This document shows positions 7,446-13,793 of a DNA stretch of 13,793 nt, piece after piece. The notes beneath the pieces were generated by a model, which saw only the letters and a list, made by a program, of their open reading frames with translations, had not been told where the DNA came from and did no database searches. The number at the start of each line of letters is the position of its first letter. Positions within the stretch are counted from its first letter, which is position 1. Position numbers and translations under genes: made by a program. Origin of the DNA: Pseudomonadales bacterium (lineage in GTDB: Bacteria > Pseudomonadota > Gammaproteobacteria > Pseudomonadales > UBA7239); assembly GCA_020443005.1 (NCBI GenBank), contig JAGRJA010000084.1, positions 1 through 13,793 on the forward strand, in the 5' to 3' direction.

Positions 7446-8099
7446 TCAGGATTGATGCCCGTTCCAGTGCATAAAGTTTTCCAGCAGTTGCAGGCCTGTT
7501 TTGTGGCTCTTTTCCGGGTGAAATTGCACGGCAAACAGGTTGTCCTTGAACAGGGCTGCAGAAAAGGTAGTGCCATATTCACAGGTGCCGGCGATCTGGC
7601 TTTTGTCTTCGGCATTGACATAGTAACTGTGCACAAAATAGAAGCGGCTGTCCTGATCGATGTTGTGCCACATGGGGTGGTCAATGGTTTGATGCACCTG
7701 ATTCCAGCCCATATGTGGAACCTTGAGTTTTACACCGGCGCTGTCGTAGTGGTCAGTGCCAAAAAATTTGACCTGCCCCGGCAGCAGGCCGATGCAGTCA
7801 ACACCGCCATTTTCCTCGCTGTATTCCATCAATGCCTGCAGGCCAACACAAATGGCGAGTACCGGTTTTGTGGCGATAGCTTCTCTGACAAATTCATCGA
7901 CATGCAGTTTTTTTATTTCGGCCATGCAATCGCGAATGGCACCAACGCCCGGGAAAACCACGCGGTCGGCTTCGCTAATGGTTTTGTGGTCAGCCGTTAT
8001 GATGACTTCCGAATCCGGTGCCACATGTTCCAGCGCCTTGCCAACCGAGTGAAGGTTGCCCATGCCATAATCGATGACTGCTACAGTAGATTGGCTCAT
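7446..8099 (-). CDS. hisH: HisH, glutaminase subunit of imidazole glycerol phosphate synthase
   Basis: HisH is the class I glutamine amidotransferase that hydrolyses glutamine and passes ammonia to HisF, giving IGP and AICAR. The 217 residues start TVAVIDYGMGNLHSV, carry the oxyanion strand VVFPGVGAIRDCM (47-59), the nucleophile C84 in AICVGLQALMEYS, PHMGWNQ (128-134), and the H194/E196 pair in VQFHPEKSH. All three triad residues are present, so it should be active. It depends on HisF, which is not encoded in this window. The ATG lies at 8097-8099 with no clear Shine-Dalgarno, so translation may depend on coupling or on the upstream mRNA structure. It lies 82 bp downstream of hisB; that gap holds a hairpin. 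Assignment very secure. Confidence 0.97.
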   Translation of the reverse strand: MSQSTVAVIDYGMGNLHSVGKALEHVAPDSEVIITADHKTISEADRVVFPGVGAIRDCMAEIKKLHVDEFVREAIATKPVLAICVGLQALMEYSEENGGVDCIGLLPGQVKFFGTDHYDSAGVKLKVPHMGWNQVHQTIDHPMWHNIDQDSRFYFVHSYYVNAEDKSQIAGTCEYGTTFSAALFKDNLFAVQFHPEKSHKTGLQLLENFMHWNGHQS

Positions 8100-8146
8100 A
8101 GTTGTGTCTGCAAAATGTGTTTTGGGTTATTGGTTGCGAAGCCGCA

Positions 8147-8170
8147 TAAAGCCGGGGTAAACCGGCTTTA
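8147..8170 (-). other. Intercistronic hairpin between hisB and hisH
   Basis: TAAAGCCGG (8147-8155) and CCGGCTTTA (8162-8170) form a perfect 9-bp stem with a 6-nt loop. On the his transcript it lies 11 nt after the hisB stop, followed by a smaller hairpin with stem TGCG/CGCA. No U-run follows, so it is not a standard terminator; partial termination or mRNA processing or stability are the likelier roles. Confidence 0.65.
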
Positions 8171-8181
8171 GTGTCGATGCA

Positions 8182-8775
8182 TTACAAACTGCCTTTGGTG
8201 GAGGGCATTAAGCCTGTCATACGATCGTCGGCCGTTAATGCCATGCGCAATGCGCGACCAAAAGCCTTGAAGATGGTTTCTGCCTGGTGATGTGCATTGG
8301 CACCACGAATATTGTCAATATGCAGCGTTACCTTGGCGTGGTTGACAAAGCCCTGAAAAAACTCAAAAAACAGGTCGACATCGAAGTTGCCGATTCTGCC
8401 ACGGGAAAATTCCACAGGCATTATCAAGCCGGGCCTGCCTGAAAAATCGATAACCACGCGCGATAAGGCCTCGTCGAGGGGTACATAGGCATGGCCATAA
8501 CGAGTAATGCCTTTTTTGTCGCCCACTGCTTTGTTGATGGCTTGGCCCAGTGTAATACCCAGGTCTTCCACGGTGTGGTGATCATCAATGTGGGTGTCGC
8601 CCTTTGCAGTGATGTCGAGGTCAATCAGGCCGTGCCTGGCAATCTGGTCGAGCATGTGTTCCAGAAAATGTATGCCTGTATCAAAACGCGAGACACCTGT
8701 CCCGTCCAGATTGACGCTTACAGTGATTTGGGTTTCCAGCGTATCGCGGCTGACGGTGGCCGTGCGGTCACTCAT
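8182..8775 (-). CDS. hisB: HisB, imidazoleglycerol-phosphate dehydratase (monofunctional)
   Basis: HisB (EC 4.2.1.19) dehydrates imidazole glycerol phosphate to imidazole acetol phosphate using a di-manganese centre. The 197 residues match the monofunctional dehydratase; there is no N-terminal histidinol-phosphatase domain as in E. coli HisB. Metal-binding motifs are DDHHTVEDLG (H66, H67, E70) and AHHQAETIFKAFGRAL (H162, H163, E166); FLEHMLDQIARHG (38-49) is also typical. The ATG at 8773-8775 has a GAGGTAAC ribosome binding site. It is the first gene of the local his group, with hisH and hisA downstream on the same strand, and diverges from the FAD oxidoreductase gene across about 115 bp. Assignment very secure. 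Confidence 0.97.
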   Translation of the reverse strand: MSDRTATVSRDTLETQITVSVNLDGTGVSRFDTGIHFLEHMLDQIARHGLIDLDITAKGDTHIDDHHTVEDLGITLGQAINKAVGDKKGITRYGHAYVPLDEALSRVVIDFSGRPGLIMPVEFSRGRIGNFDVDLFFEFFQGFVNHAKVTLHIDNIRGANAHHQAETIFKAFGRALRMALTADDRMTGLMPSTKGSL

Positions 8776-8804
8776 GCCTGTTACCTCGGTAAGATAAAAG
8801 CGTG

Positions 8805-8833
8805 ATTATACGGCTTTGTGTGTGGCCGCTCTA
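8805..8833 (-). promoter_or_regulatory. Likely hisBHA promoter
   Basis: On the minus strand a perfect -10 TATAAT (8805-8810) is preceded at 17 nt by a weak -35 TAGAGC (8828-8833, three of six consensus bases). The start would be near 8798, about 23 nt before the hisB ATG. No leader peptide rich in histidine is visible, so no classical his attenuation is suggested. Confidence 0.5.
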
Positions 8834-8841
8834 CCTTCGCT

Positions 8842-8850
8842 TGCTACAAT
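8842..8850 (+). promoter_or_regulatory. Extended -10 promoter for the FAD oxidoreductase operon
   Basis: TGCTACAAT fits an extended -10 (TGn followed by TACAAT, five of six consensus bases). No convincing -35 lies 16-18 nt upstream. Transcription would start near 8857, about 34 nt before the GTG start at 8891. It is almost back to back with the hisB promoter. Confidence 0.4.
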
Positions 8851-8890
8851 CCGCCTAAAGGCAAGTGATTTTCAGCTTCGGGAGCAAAAT

Positions 8891-9994
8891 GTGGAAGCAG
8901 TTGATGCGGTGGTGGTTGGTGGTGGCGTTGTTGGGCTCGCGATAGCCCAGGCATTATCACTGAAGGTAAAACAATGTGTTTTGCTGGAGAAGGAAGCCGA
9001 TATTGGTATGGGTGTTTCCGGTCGGAACAGTGGTGTCATTCATGCGGGTTTGTATTACCCGACGGGTTCCCGAAAGACGCAGTTTTGTGTACGCGGGCGT
9101 CAATTGCTTTACGCTTATTGTCAACAGGGGCGTGTGCCCCATCAACGGTGCGGCAAGCTTGTTGTCGCTACGAAAAATGAAAAACAAGGGCTGGAAAAAC
9201 TTTTTCGACAAGGCCTGGCCAATGGTGTCGATGATTTGTTATGGCTGGAAAATGCCGAAATCCAAAAACTTGAAACCCGTGTAAAGGCGGATTTCGCAAT
9301 CTATTCACCTTCCACGGGCATTGTAGATGCTCACGCCCTGATGCAGGCCTTGCGCCATGACTTTGAGCAACAGGGCGGTATTGTGCTAACCGGTACACGC
9401 CTTGAACGGGTTTCTTTGCAATCGCCGGGTTACGAACTTCATTGCCGGTCATCTGAAAACTACCGTTTTTATTCTGACAGGCTGGTAAACGCAGCGGGTT
9501 TGTCAGCCTGGCAAGTGGCAGCCGCTATGGAGTGCTTTTCACCTCGCGACATTCCGCCGCGCTTCCTGTGTAAAGGCGCCTATTTCCGTTATACAAAAAA
9601 ATCACCGTTCAAGCACCTTGTTTACCCTTTGCCACCGGCAGGTTTGAAAGGGCTGGGTATACATGCAACGCTTGATCTGAATGGGCAGCTGCGCTTCGGC
9701 CCGAATGCAAGCTATACAGAAAAAGAAGATTATCGGCTCGATGAAGAAGAGGTCGATATTTTTTACACGGCCATTCGACAGTATTTTCCAGACCTGGAAG
9801 CCGACAGCTTGGTGCCTGATTTTGTGGGTATTCGACCCAAGCTGGTGGGGGAGGATGATAGCGCGGCAGATTTTATGATTCAGACCGAAATTGACCATCA
9901 GTGTAAAAATCTGGTTAATTTGTTCGGTATTGAGTCTCCGGGCTTGACGGCAAGCATGGCTATTGCCGAAGATGTATGTTCACTTCTGGTTTAA
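8891..9994 (+). CDS. FAD-dependent oxidoreductase, L-2-hydroxyglutarate oxidase-like
   Basis: A 367-residue flavoprotein of the DAO/LhgO group. The Rossmann motif VVVGGGVVGLAIA (7-19) binds FAD, E33 in VLLEKE should contact the ribose, and GRNSGVIHAGLYYPTGSRK (44-62) and the C-terminal GIESPGLTASMAIAED stretch are characteristic of L-2-hydroxyglutarate dehydrogenase/oxidase relatives. It is shorter than E. coli LhgO (about 420 residues), so the exact substrate is uncertain. I place the start at GTG 8891, preceded by GGGAG with normal spacing and directly before the FAD motif. The frame stays open upstream to a TTG at 8816, but that would add 25 residues untypical of the family and begin upstream of the proposed promoter. 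It is first in a run with the asmA-like gene (19-nt gap), mutY and yggX. Confidence 0.85.
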   Translation: MEAVDAVVVGGGVVGLAIAQALSLKVKQCVLLEKEADIGMGVSGRNSGVIHAGLYYPTGSRKTQFCVRGRQLLYAYCQQGRVPHQRCGKLVVATKNEKQGLEKLFRQGLANGVDDLLWLENAEIQKLETRVKADFAIYSPSTGIVDAHALMQALRHDFEQQGGIVLTGTRLERVSLQSPGYELHCRSSENYRFYSDRLVNAAGLSAWQVAAAMECFSPRDIPPRFLCKGAYFRYTKKSPFKHLVYPLPPAGLKGLGIHATLDLNGQLRFGPNASYTEKEDYRLDEEEVDIFYTAIRQYFPDLEADSLVPDFVGIRPKLVGEDDSAADFMIQTEIDHQCKNLVNLFGIESPGLTASMAIAEDVCSLLV

Positions 9995-10013
9995 CTGAAA
10001 AACGGGATAACTT

Positions 10014-11759
10014 GTGAAAGCATTAAAAGTATTGATGGGTTTGGTGGGTGCAATTTTTGCCTTGCTGGTTCTGGTTGTTCTGTATGTTGTTCTGGTTGTA
10101 GACCCTAATGACTATCGGGCCGAGCTTGAAGGGCTTGCAGCTGAACAGAATGTAGAAATGTCAATTGACGGCGATTTGAGCTGGAAGTTCTTTCCCAAAA
10201 TCGGTGTTTCAATCACTCAGGTGAAAGTGAAGCCTCAGATGGAGAATCTGGCCGAGCCTGTTTCCATCGAAAGCATGCTGGTTTCTGTTGAGGTTATGCC
10301 CCTGTTGAGCGGTGAAATTGTTGCCGATGGCATCAGCCTGACAAATGGCAAGGCAAGCCTGCTGAATAAAGAAAGCGGGCAGCGTATTGCTATCAGCGGG
10401 CTTACCCTTGAAGGAAAAGGTGTTAACACGCGCCAGCAAGCCTTTCCGCTCAACCTGTCCCTGAAGGCAGAAATAGCAGAGCCACAGACAAGTGTTGAAC
10501 TCGATTTTCGTGGTGAGGTTTCAATCGACAAAGCGATTCAGCAAATCAAGTTATTGCCGAGCGGTGCCAATCTGATTGTTTCCGGCGACCCGATTGGAGG
10601 AAAAACCGTCAAGCTTGCTATTGGGCTTCAGGCCGATATTGATCTGCTCAAGCAAAGCGCCAGCCTTGCCGGCCTGACAGTGGAAATGCCAAACCTCAGT
10701 GTTGGCACCGACATGATTGTCAATAATTTTGGTGGAGATGAGCTTGCCTATAGCGGTCAGTTGACAGTCGATGCCACCAACCTCGGCGACCTGCTTGTCA
10801 GTTTGGGTCAGGTCGCCATGCCAACAGCAGACCCGGCTGTAATGAAGCGTTTGACATTGAACATGGAGCTGGATGGCAACCTGAAGCAGGCTGATATTGA
10901 AGAACTGAATGTTCAGCTGGATGACACACGCCTCACCGGCAAGGTGACAGCAAAACTGGGTGGAAAAGTACCTCACCTGATGGTTGATATCAAAGGCGAT
11001 AACATCGATCTCGATCGTTATAGGGCGCCCGCTTCAACAGCAAAAACAGCAGGCAAAGAGCAGGCGCAGCCTGCTCAGTCGGGTCAGGAGCCTGTCTCCA
11101 TCAACGAAACATTGGCGGCTTTACCCGGCAATTACCGTTTTCAGTTCGGTAAAATCAAGGTGATGAATGCCGATATCAGCAAACTGGATACATCAGCCAC
11201 ATTCACCGAGCAGGGAACGGGCGTAGCAGAATTTCTGCTGGATTCCATTGTGCTGAACAAGGTGAATTTAACCGGAACAGTGGCTGAAGGCCTGAAACTG
11301 GCAAATATCCAGATTCCGGCAGCTTTGCAGCAGGAGAACACCATGCTGCAAAATGTGGTCATGAAAGCCCGTATCCAGCCGAACGGCGTCATTGAAAACT
11401 ATGACCTTAATGCCGAAAGCCTTTGTGTGCTTGTGGGAGGCAAAGGTGTTGTGGATACCAGCGCATCAACTTACGAGCAAAACATCGTGATTAACTTTCC
11501 CTCTGTTCAGGGTGAAAAAGCGTGTTCAGACCTGAACCCTAAAATTCAGAACCTTGACTGGCCGCTGGTTTGCAAGGGCAGCTTTGGTGAAGAGGGCGGG
11601 AATAGCTGTGGTGCAAACAGCAAGGGTTTTGAGAAAGTCCTCGCCAGAATGGCCGGCAAACGGGTTGAAGAAGAAGTAGACAAAAAACTCACAGAAAAAC
11701 TGGGTGAGCAGGGTAAAAAAGTGAAAGACATGTTCAAGGGGTTGTTCAACAAGGATTAA
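10014..11759 (+). CDS. AsmA family protein
   Basis: A 581-residue envelope protein of the AsmA family, members of which are inner-membrane-anchored periplasmic proteins linked to outer-membrane biogenesis and, for several, phospholipid transport. One N-terminal membrane helix (about 5-29) is followed by the family hallmark VDPNDYRAELEGLAAEQ (29-45) and by the GDLSWKFFPKIGVSI stretch (53-67). The long middle part is beta-rich repeats; an Ala/Gln/Pro-rich low-complexity linker occurs near residues 339-360, and the AsmA C-terminal domain follows with cysteine-containing DLNPKIQNLDWPLVCKGSF. The tail is a charged helix rich in Lys and Glu. The start is GTG with GGGAT upstream. It overlaps in regulation with mutY: its last codons contain the mutY ribosome binding site. 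Family firm, exact role unknown. Confidence 0.9.
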   Translation: MKALKVLMGLVGAIFALLVLVVLYVVLVVDPNDYRAELEGLAAEQNVEMSIDGDLSWKFFPKIGVSITQVKVKPQMENLAEPVSIESMLVSVEVMPLLSGEIVADGISLTNGKASLLNKESGQRIAISGLTLEGKGVNTRQQAFPLNLSLKAEIAEPQTSVELDFRGEVSIDKAIQQIKLLPSGANLIVSGDPIGGKTVKLAIGLQADIDLLKQSASLAGLTVEMPNLSVGTDMIVNNFGGDELAYSGQLTVDATNLGDLLVSLGQVAMPTADPAVMKRLTLNMELDGNLKQADIEELNVQLDDTRLTGKVTAKLGGKVPHLMVDIKGDNIDLDRYRAPASTAKTAGKEQAQPAQSGQEPVSINETLAALPGNYRFQFGKIKVMNADISKLDTSATFTEQGTGVAEFLLDSIVLNKVNLTGTVAEGLKLANIQIPAALQQENTMLQNVVMKARIQPNGVIENYDLNAESLCVLVGGKGVVDTSASTYEQNIVINFPSVQGEKACSDLNPKIQNLDWPLVCKGSFGEEGGNSCGANSKGFEKVLARMAGKRVEEEVDKKLTEKLGEQGKKVKDMFKGLFNKD

Positions 11760-11763
11760 ACCT

Positions 11764-12828
11764 TTGGGTCGTCGTCATTTTTCAGACCGTGTTTTGAGCT
11801 GGTTTGACCGGCATGGCAGAAAAGATTTGCCTTGGCAAAAAGAGATCAGCCCCTACCGGGTCTGGGTATCGGAAATCATGCTGCAACAAACCCAGGTGGC
11901 CACCGTCATTGGCTACTTTGAACGATTTATGTCGGCTTTCCCTGATGTTGAGGCGCTCGCTGCGGCGCCGCTCGATCGTGTGCTTCATCTCTGGAGTGGC
12001 CTGGGTTATTACGCCCGGGCAAGAAATCTCCATAAAACAGCACAGCAGGTAGTTACAGCGTTCGGTGGTGAATTTCCTTCCGATGTCGAGTGTCTGGCGG
12101 GTTTACCGGGCATTGGCCGTTCTACAGCGGGCGCCATTGTTGCTATAGCGTTTAAAAAGCCGGCGGCTATTCTCGATGGCAATGTCAAACGCGTGCTGGC
12201 ACGCTACTACGCTATCGAAGGCTGGCCGGGTAAAACCGAGGTGCAGGTCAGGCTCTGGCAAAAAGCCGAGCAAAATACACCCGTTGAACGGGTGGCAGAC
12301 TACACTCAGGCCATGATGGATCTGGGCGCAACACTCTGCACGCGCAGCAAGCCGCGTTGTCAGGAATGTCCCTTGCTCAGTGGGTGCAAGGCTGCTGCGA
12401 AAAAAGCGCAAACTGAATACCCGGGTAAAAAACCCAAAAAAGATTTACCGGTAAAGTCGGTGATCATGCTGGTTTTGATGGATTCACGCGGAAGGGTGCT
12501 TCTGCAGCAACGGCCACCCAATGGAATTTGGGGCGGGTTATGGAGCTTCCCCGAATTTGCGGGCATTGAGGGTATACGGACTTATTGCCGACAGACCGGC
12601 CTGAAATATCCTTCCGAGTTGCAGCCATTACCCTTGCGCAGGCATACCTTCAGCCATTTTCATCTCGATATTACCCCCATGTTGGCTCGGGTCACCGTGA
12701 GCCAGAAAAACACCGTGATGGAAGAAAACCCCAGTGTCTGGTATAACCTTCGTCATCCGGATGCGTTGGGTTTGGCTGCGCCGGTATCCCGATTGCTTTC
12801 CCAGGTTGACTTATTGCCAGAGGGTTGA
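11764..12828 (+). CDS. mutY: MutY, adenine DNA glycosylase
   Basis: MutY removes adenine mispaired with 8-oxoguanine (or G), preventing G:C to T:A transversions. The 354-residue protein has all key residues at the E. coli numbering: catalytic E37 in SEIMLQQTQVA, the helix-hairpin-helix LAGLPGIGRSTAGAI (111-125), catalytic D138 in ILDGNVKR, and the 4Fe-4S ligands C192, C199, C202 and C208 (C-x6-C-x2-C-x5-C). The C-terminal NUDIX-like domain that senses 8-oxoG follows, with LLQQRPPNGIWGGLWSFPEF. The start is TTG at 11764, with AAGGA 8 nt upstream and inside the end of the asmA-like gene; the 4-nt gap suggests translational coupling. No in-frame ATG lies closer to the family start. Very secure. 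Confidence 0.97.
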   Translation: MGRRHFSDRVLSWFDRHGRKDLPWQKEISPYRVWVSEIMLQQTQVATVIGYFERFMSAFPDVEALAAAPLDRVLHLWSGLGYYARARNLHKTAQQVVTAFGGEFPSDVECLAGLPGIGRSTAGAIVAIAFKKPAAILDGNVKRVLARYYAIEGWPGKTEVQVRLWQKAEQNTPVERVADYTQAMMDLGATLCTRSKPRCQECPLLSGCKAAAKKAQTEYPGKKPKKDLPVKSVIMLVLMDSRGRVLLQQRPPNGIWGGLWSFPEFAGIEGIRTYCRQTGLKYPSELQPLPLRRHTFSHFHLDITPMLARVTVSQKNTVMEENPSVWYNLRHPDALGLAAPVSRLLSQVDLLPEG

Positions 12829-12834
12829 AACACC

Positions 12835-13107
12835 ATGACACGAACTGTTTTTTGTAAAAAATACCAGAAAGAAATGGAAGGCTTGCCTGTACCCCCTTAC
12901 CCGGGACCCAAAGGTCAGGAGATTTTCGAGCAGGTTTCAAAACAGGCCTGGGAAGAATGGCAAAAGCATCAAACCATGCTGATTAATGAAAAATCGTTAA
13001 GTATGATGGACAAAAACGCCCGCGCGTATATTGCAGGGCAAATGGACAGGTTCTTCAATAATGAAGACTACGATAAAGCAGAGGGTTATGTGCCCATCAA
13101 GGAATAA
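12835..13107 (+). CDS. yggX: YggX, probable Fe(2+)-trafficking / oxidative damage protection protein
   Basis: A 90-residue cytoplasmic protein of the YggX family, which protects iron-sulfur proteins from oxidative damage and is proposed to help iron traffic. It starts MTRTVFCKKYQKEMEGLPVPPYPGPKG, with the conserved C7, and has the family features WEEWQKHQTMLINE (45-58) and FFNN (73-76). The length is exactly typical. ATG lies 6 nt after the mutY stop, with a GAGGG ribosome binding site overlapping the mutY end, so the two genes should be cotranscribed; mutY-yggX pairing is conserved in enterobacteria and pseudomonads. No clear rho-independent terminator follows before the tRNA promoter. Confidence 0.96.
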   Translation: MTRTVFCKKYQKEMEGLPVPPYPGPKGQEIFEQVSKQAWEEWQKHQTMLINEKSLSMMDKNARAYIAGQMDRFFNNEDYDKAEGYVPIKE

Positions 13108-13124
13108 AACGGTCTTTTGCCTGC

Positions 13125-13153
13125 TTGACTCTCTTCACGCAAGCGGGTTTAAT
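13125..13153 (+). promoter_or_regulatory. tRNA-Phe promoter
   Basis: TTGACT (13125-13130), a 17-nt spacer, and TTTAAT (13148-13153) each match the sigma-70 consensus at five of six bases. A GC-rich stretch (GCGCC, 13156-13160) follows, as in stringently controlled stable-RNA promoters. The start would be about 13 nt before the mature tRNA. Confidence 0.75.
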
Positions 13154-13172
13154 ACGCGCCTTTCTCCAAAAT

Positions 13173-13248
13173 GCCCAGATAGCTCAGTCGGTAGAGCAGA
13201 GGATTGAAAATCCTCGTGTCGGTGGTTCGATTCCGCCTCTGGGCACCA
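13173..13248 (+). tRNA. tRNA-Phe (anticodon GAA), CCA encoded
   Basis: The 76-nt gene folds as a full cloverleaf: acceptor GCCCAGA/TCTGGGC, D arm with AGCTCAGTCGGTAGAGC, anticodon stem AGGATT-GAA-AATCC with anticodon GAA at 13206-13208, and a T arm containing GGTTCGATTCC. The terminal CCA (13246-13248) is encoded. It has its own promoter, and an integrase gene follows in the same orientation, so its 3' half is the probable attachment site of an integrative element. Confidence 0.97.
13206..13248 (+). other. Candidate attL core in the 3' part of tRNA-Phe
   Basis: P4-type integrases usually recombine in the 3' half of a tRNA gene, leaving the tRNA intact next to int and a copy of its 3' end at the far boundary. 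The tRNA-int arrangement here fits. The exact core cannot be fixed because the far end lies outside the window. Inference. Confidence 0.5.
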
Positions 13249-13425
13249 TTTCCTCTTCCAAGCTCATTCAATAAAATCCAAAAAAACCAATAAAGCCTAG
13301 TGGTTAAGGCATTTTATCGTCTATCTGTTACCAAGGGTGTTTGCTACCATCCAGATGCAATTGGGGGTATATTTGGGGGTATATTTGGGGGTATATGTAG
13401 GTTTTGTAAAGGAGATACCCCCAGA
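13249..13425 (+). other. tRNA-Phe to integrase spacer (left end of integrative element)
   Basis: This 177-bp stretch holds no gene. It contains an AT-rich segment, a small imperfect hairpin GCCT/AGGC (13295-13310) followed by TTTTA that could end the tRNA transcript, and the tandem repeats described separately. No complete sigma-70 promoter for the integrase was recognised, although the TATAT ends of the repeats could serve as -10-like elements. Confidence 0.5.
13361..13396 (+). repeat. Three tandem 12-bp repeats upstream of the integrase gene
   Basis: TTGGGGGTATAT occurs three times in perfect tandem (13361-13372, 13373-13384, 13385-13396). A fourth, inverted copy of the core TGGGGGTAT is at 13415-13423, between the integrase ribosome binding site and ATG. 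Arrays of this kind beside a P4-type int fit arm-type integrase binding sites or an autoregulatory operator. The repeats have no spacers, so this is not a CRISPR array. Confidence 0.9.
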
Positions 13426-13793
13426 ATGGCGCTGACCGAGGTGAAGATAAAGCAGGCGAAGGCCAGAGATAAAGCCTATAAATTGTTTGATGAAAAGGGT
13501 TTGTTTCTTTACATAACCATTTCAGGTGCAAAGTATTGGCGGCATAAATACCGATTCAATAAAAAGGAAAAAGGGTTGGCTTACGGAGTGTACCCTGAGG
13601 TAAGCCTGAAAATGGCAAGAGAGAAGCGCGATGAATCGCGCCGCTTATTAAGTGAGGGTGTAGATCCCGGCCAGTACAGGCAAATTCAGAAAACTCAGTC
13701 GATTGAAGCGCAAACCAATACATTTCAGGTGGTGGCGCTGGAGTGGTTTGCTCGTGCCGAATCTGGCTGGGCTGAAACAACCGCTAAAAAGCA
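13426..13793 (+). CDS. P4-type tyrosine integrase (partial, C-terminus outside window)
   Basis: The first 122 codons of a site-specific recombinase that inserts and excises an integrative element at tRNA-Phe. Residues 1-85 form the DUF4102-type arm-binding domain: ALTEVKIKQAKARDKAYKLFDEKGLFLYIT, the WRHKYRF strand (39-45), GVYPEVSLKMAREKR (54-68) and EGVDP (77-81). The core-binding domain begins near residue 100 (TFQVVALEWFAR); the catalytic Arg-His-Arg-Tyr residues lie beyond the right edge. Full-length members have about 400 residues. The ATG at 13426 has GGAG at 13411-13414, an 11-nt spacing that includes an inverted copy of the upstream 12-bp repeat core. The gene is AAA/GAG-rich compared with mutY, consistent with a transferred element. 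Family secure; cargo and element type cannot be seen. Confidence 0.92.
   Translation, partial: MALTEVKIKQAKARDKAYKLFDEKGLFLYITISGAKYWRHKYRFNKKEKGLAYGVYPEVSLKMAREKRDESRRLLSEGVDPGQYRQIQKTQSIEAQTNTFQVVALEWFARAESGWAETTAKK

Noticed and set aside
7452..8171. 239-codon plus-strand open frame
   Set aside because: It lies antisense over hisH, whose catalytic residues are all present on the other strand.
8816..8890. Upstream extension of the FAD oxidoreductase to a TTG start
   Set aside because: The added 25 residues are not family-like, there is no ribosome binding site, and a better GTG start with GGGAG lies at 8891.
13121..13146. Possible terminator hairpin after yggX
   Set aside because: The 7-bp stem has a G-T pair and a 12-nt loop, is not followed by a U-run, and coincides with the tRNA promoter.
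13361..13396. CRISPR-like repeat array
   Set aside because: The 12-bp units are contiguous with no spacers and sit next to an integrase, which explains them better.

Overview
The window looks like chromosome of a gammaproteobacterium, plausibly a marine or polysaccharide-degrading relative of the Pseudomonas/Cellvibrio/Saccharophagus group. The gene order hisA-hisH-hisB, AsmA-family gene, mutY, yggX, tRNA-Phe matches, from memory, the block around PA5141-PA5149 of Pseudomonas aeruginosa. The taxonomic placement is inference from gene order and protein style; no search was possible.

Layout, left to right. (1) Minus strand, 1-627: the N-terminal 209 codons of the membrane protease HtpX, cut by the window edge, with a close match to a sigma-32 heat-shock promoter upstream. 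(2) Minus strand, 839-2422: a membrane-anchored, FMN-binding glutamate-synthase-like oxidoreductase with the three cysteines of a 3Fe-4S cluster. (3) Plus strand, 2655-6497: a 1280-residue secreted protein with a signal peptide, a glycosidase-like region and a tail of about 17 calcium-binding thrombospondin type 3 repeats. It ends in a strong terminator that faces the his genes. (4) Minus strand, 8775 down to 6651: hisB, hisH and hisA of histidine biosynthesis. hisF, which follows hisA in pseudomonads, is absent; the secreted protein gene sits in its place. (5) Plus strand, 8891-13107: a tight four-gene run of FAD-dependent oxidoreductase, AsmA-family protein, mutY and yggX, with gaps of 19, 4 and 6 nt. 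The first three genes use non-ATG starts (GTG, GTG, TTG). (6) 13173-13248: tRNA-Phe(GAA) with its own promoter, followed from 13426 to the window end by the start of a P4-type tyrosine integrase gene in the same orientation. This is the usual left edge of an integrative element inserted in tRNA-Phe.

Most genes are housekeeping: proteolytic quality control (htpX), histidine synthesis, and oxidative damage control (mutY excises A opposite 8-oxoG; yggX protects iron-sulfur proteins). The accessory parts are the secreted glycosidase-like/TSP3 protein and the integrative element. The best leads are that protein and its recent internal repeat duplication, its position where hisF is expected, and the three tandem 12-bp repeats plus one inverted copy that surround the integrase ribosome binding site.
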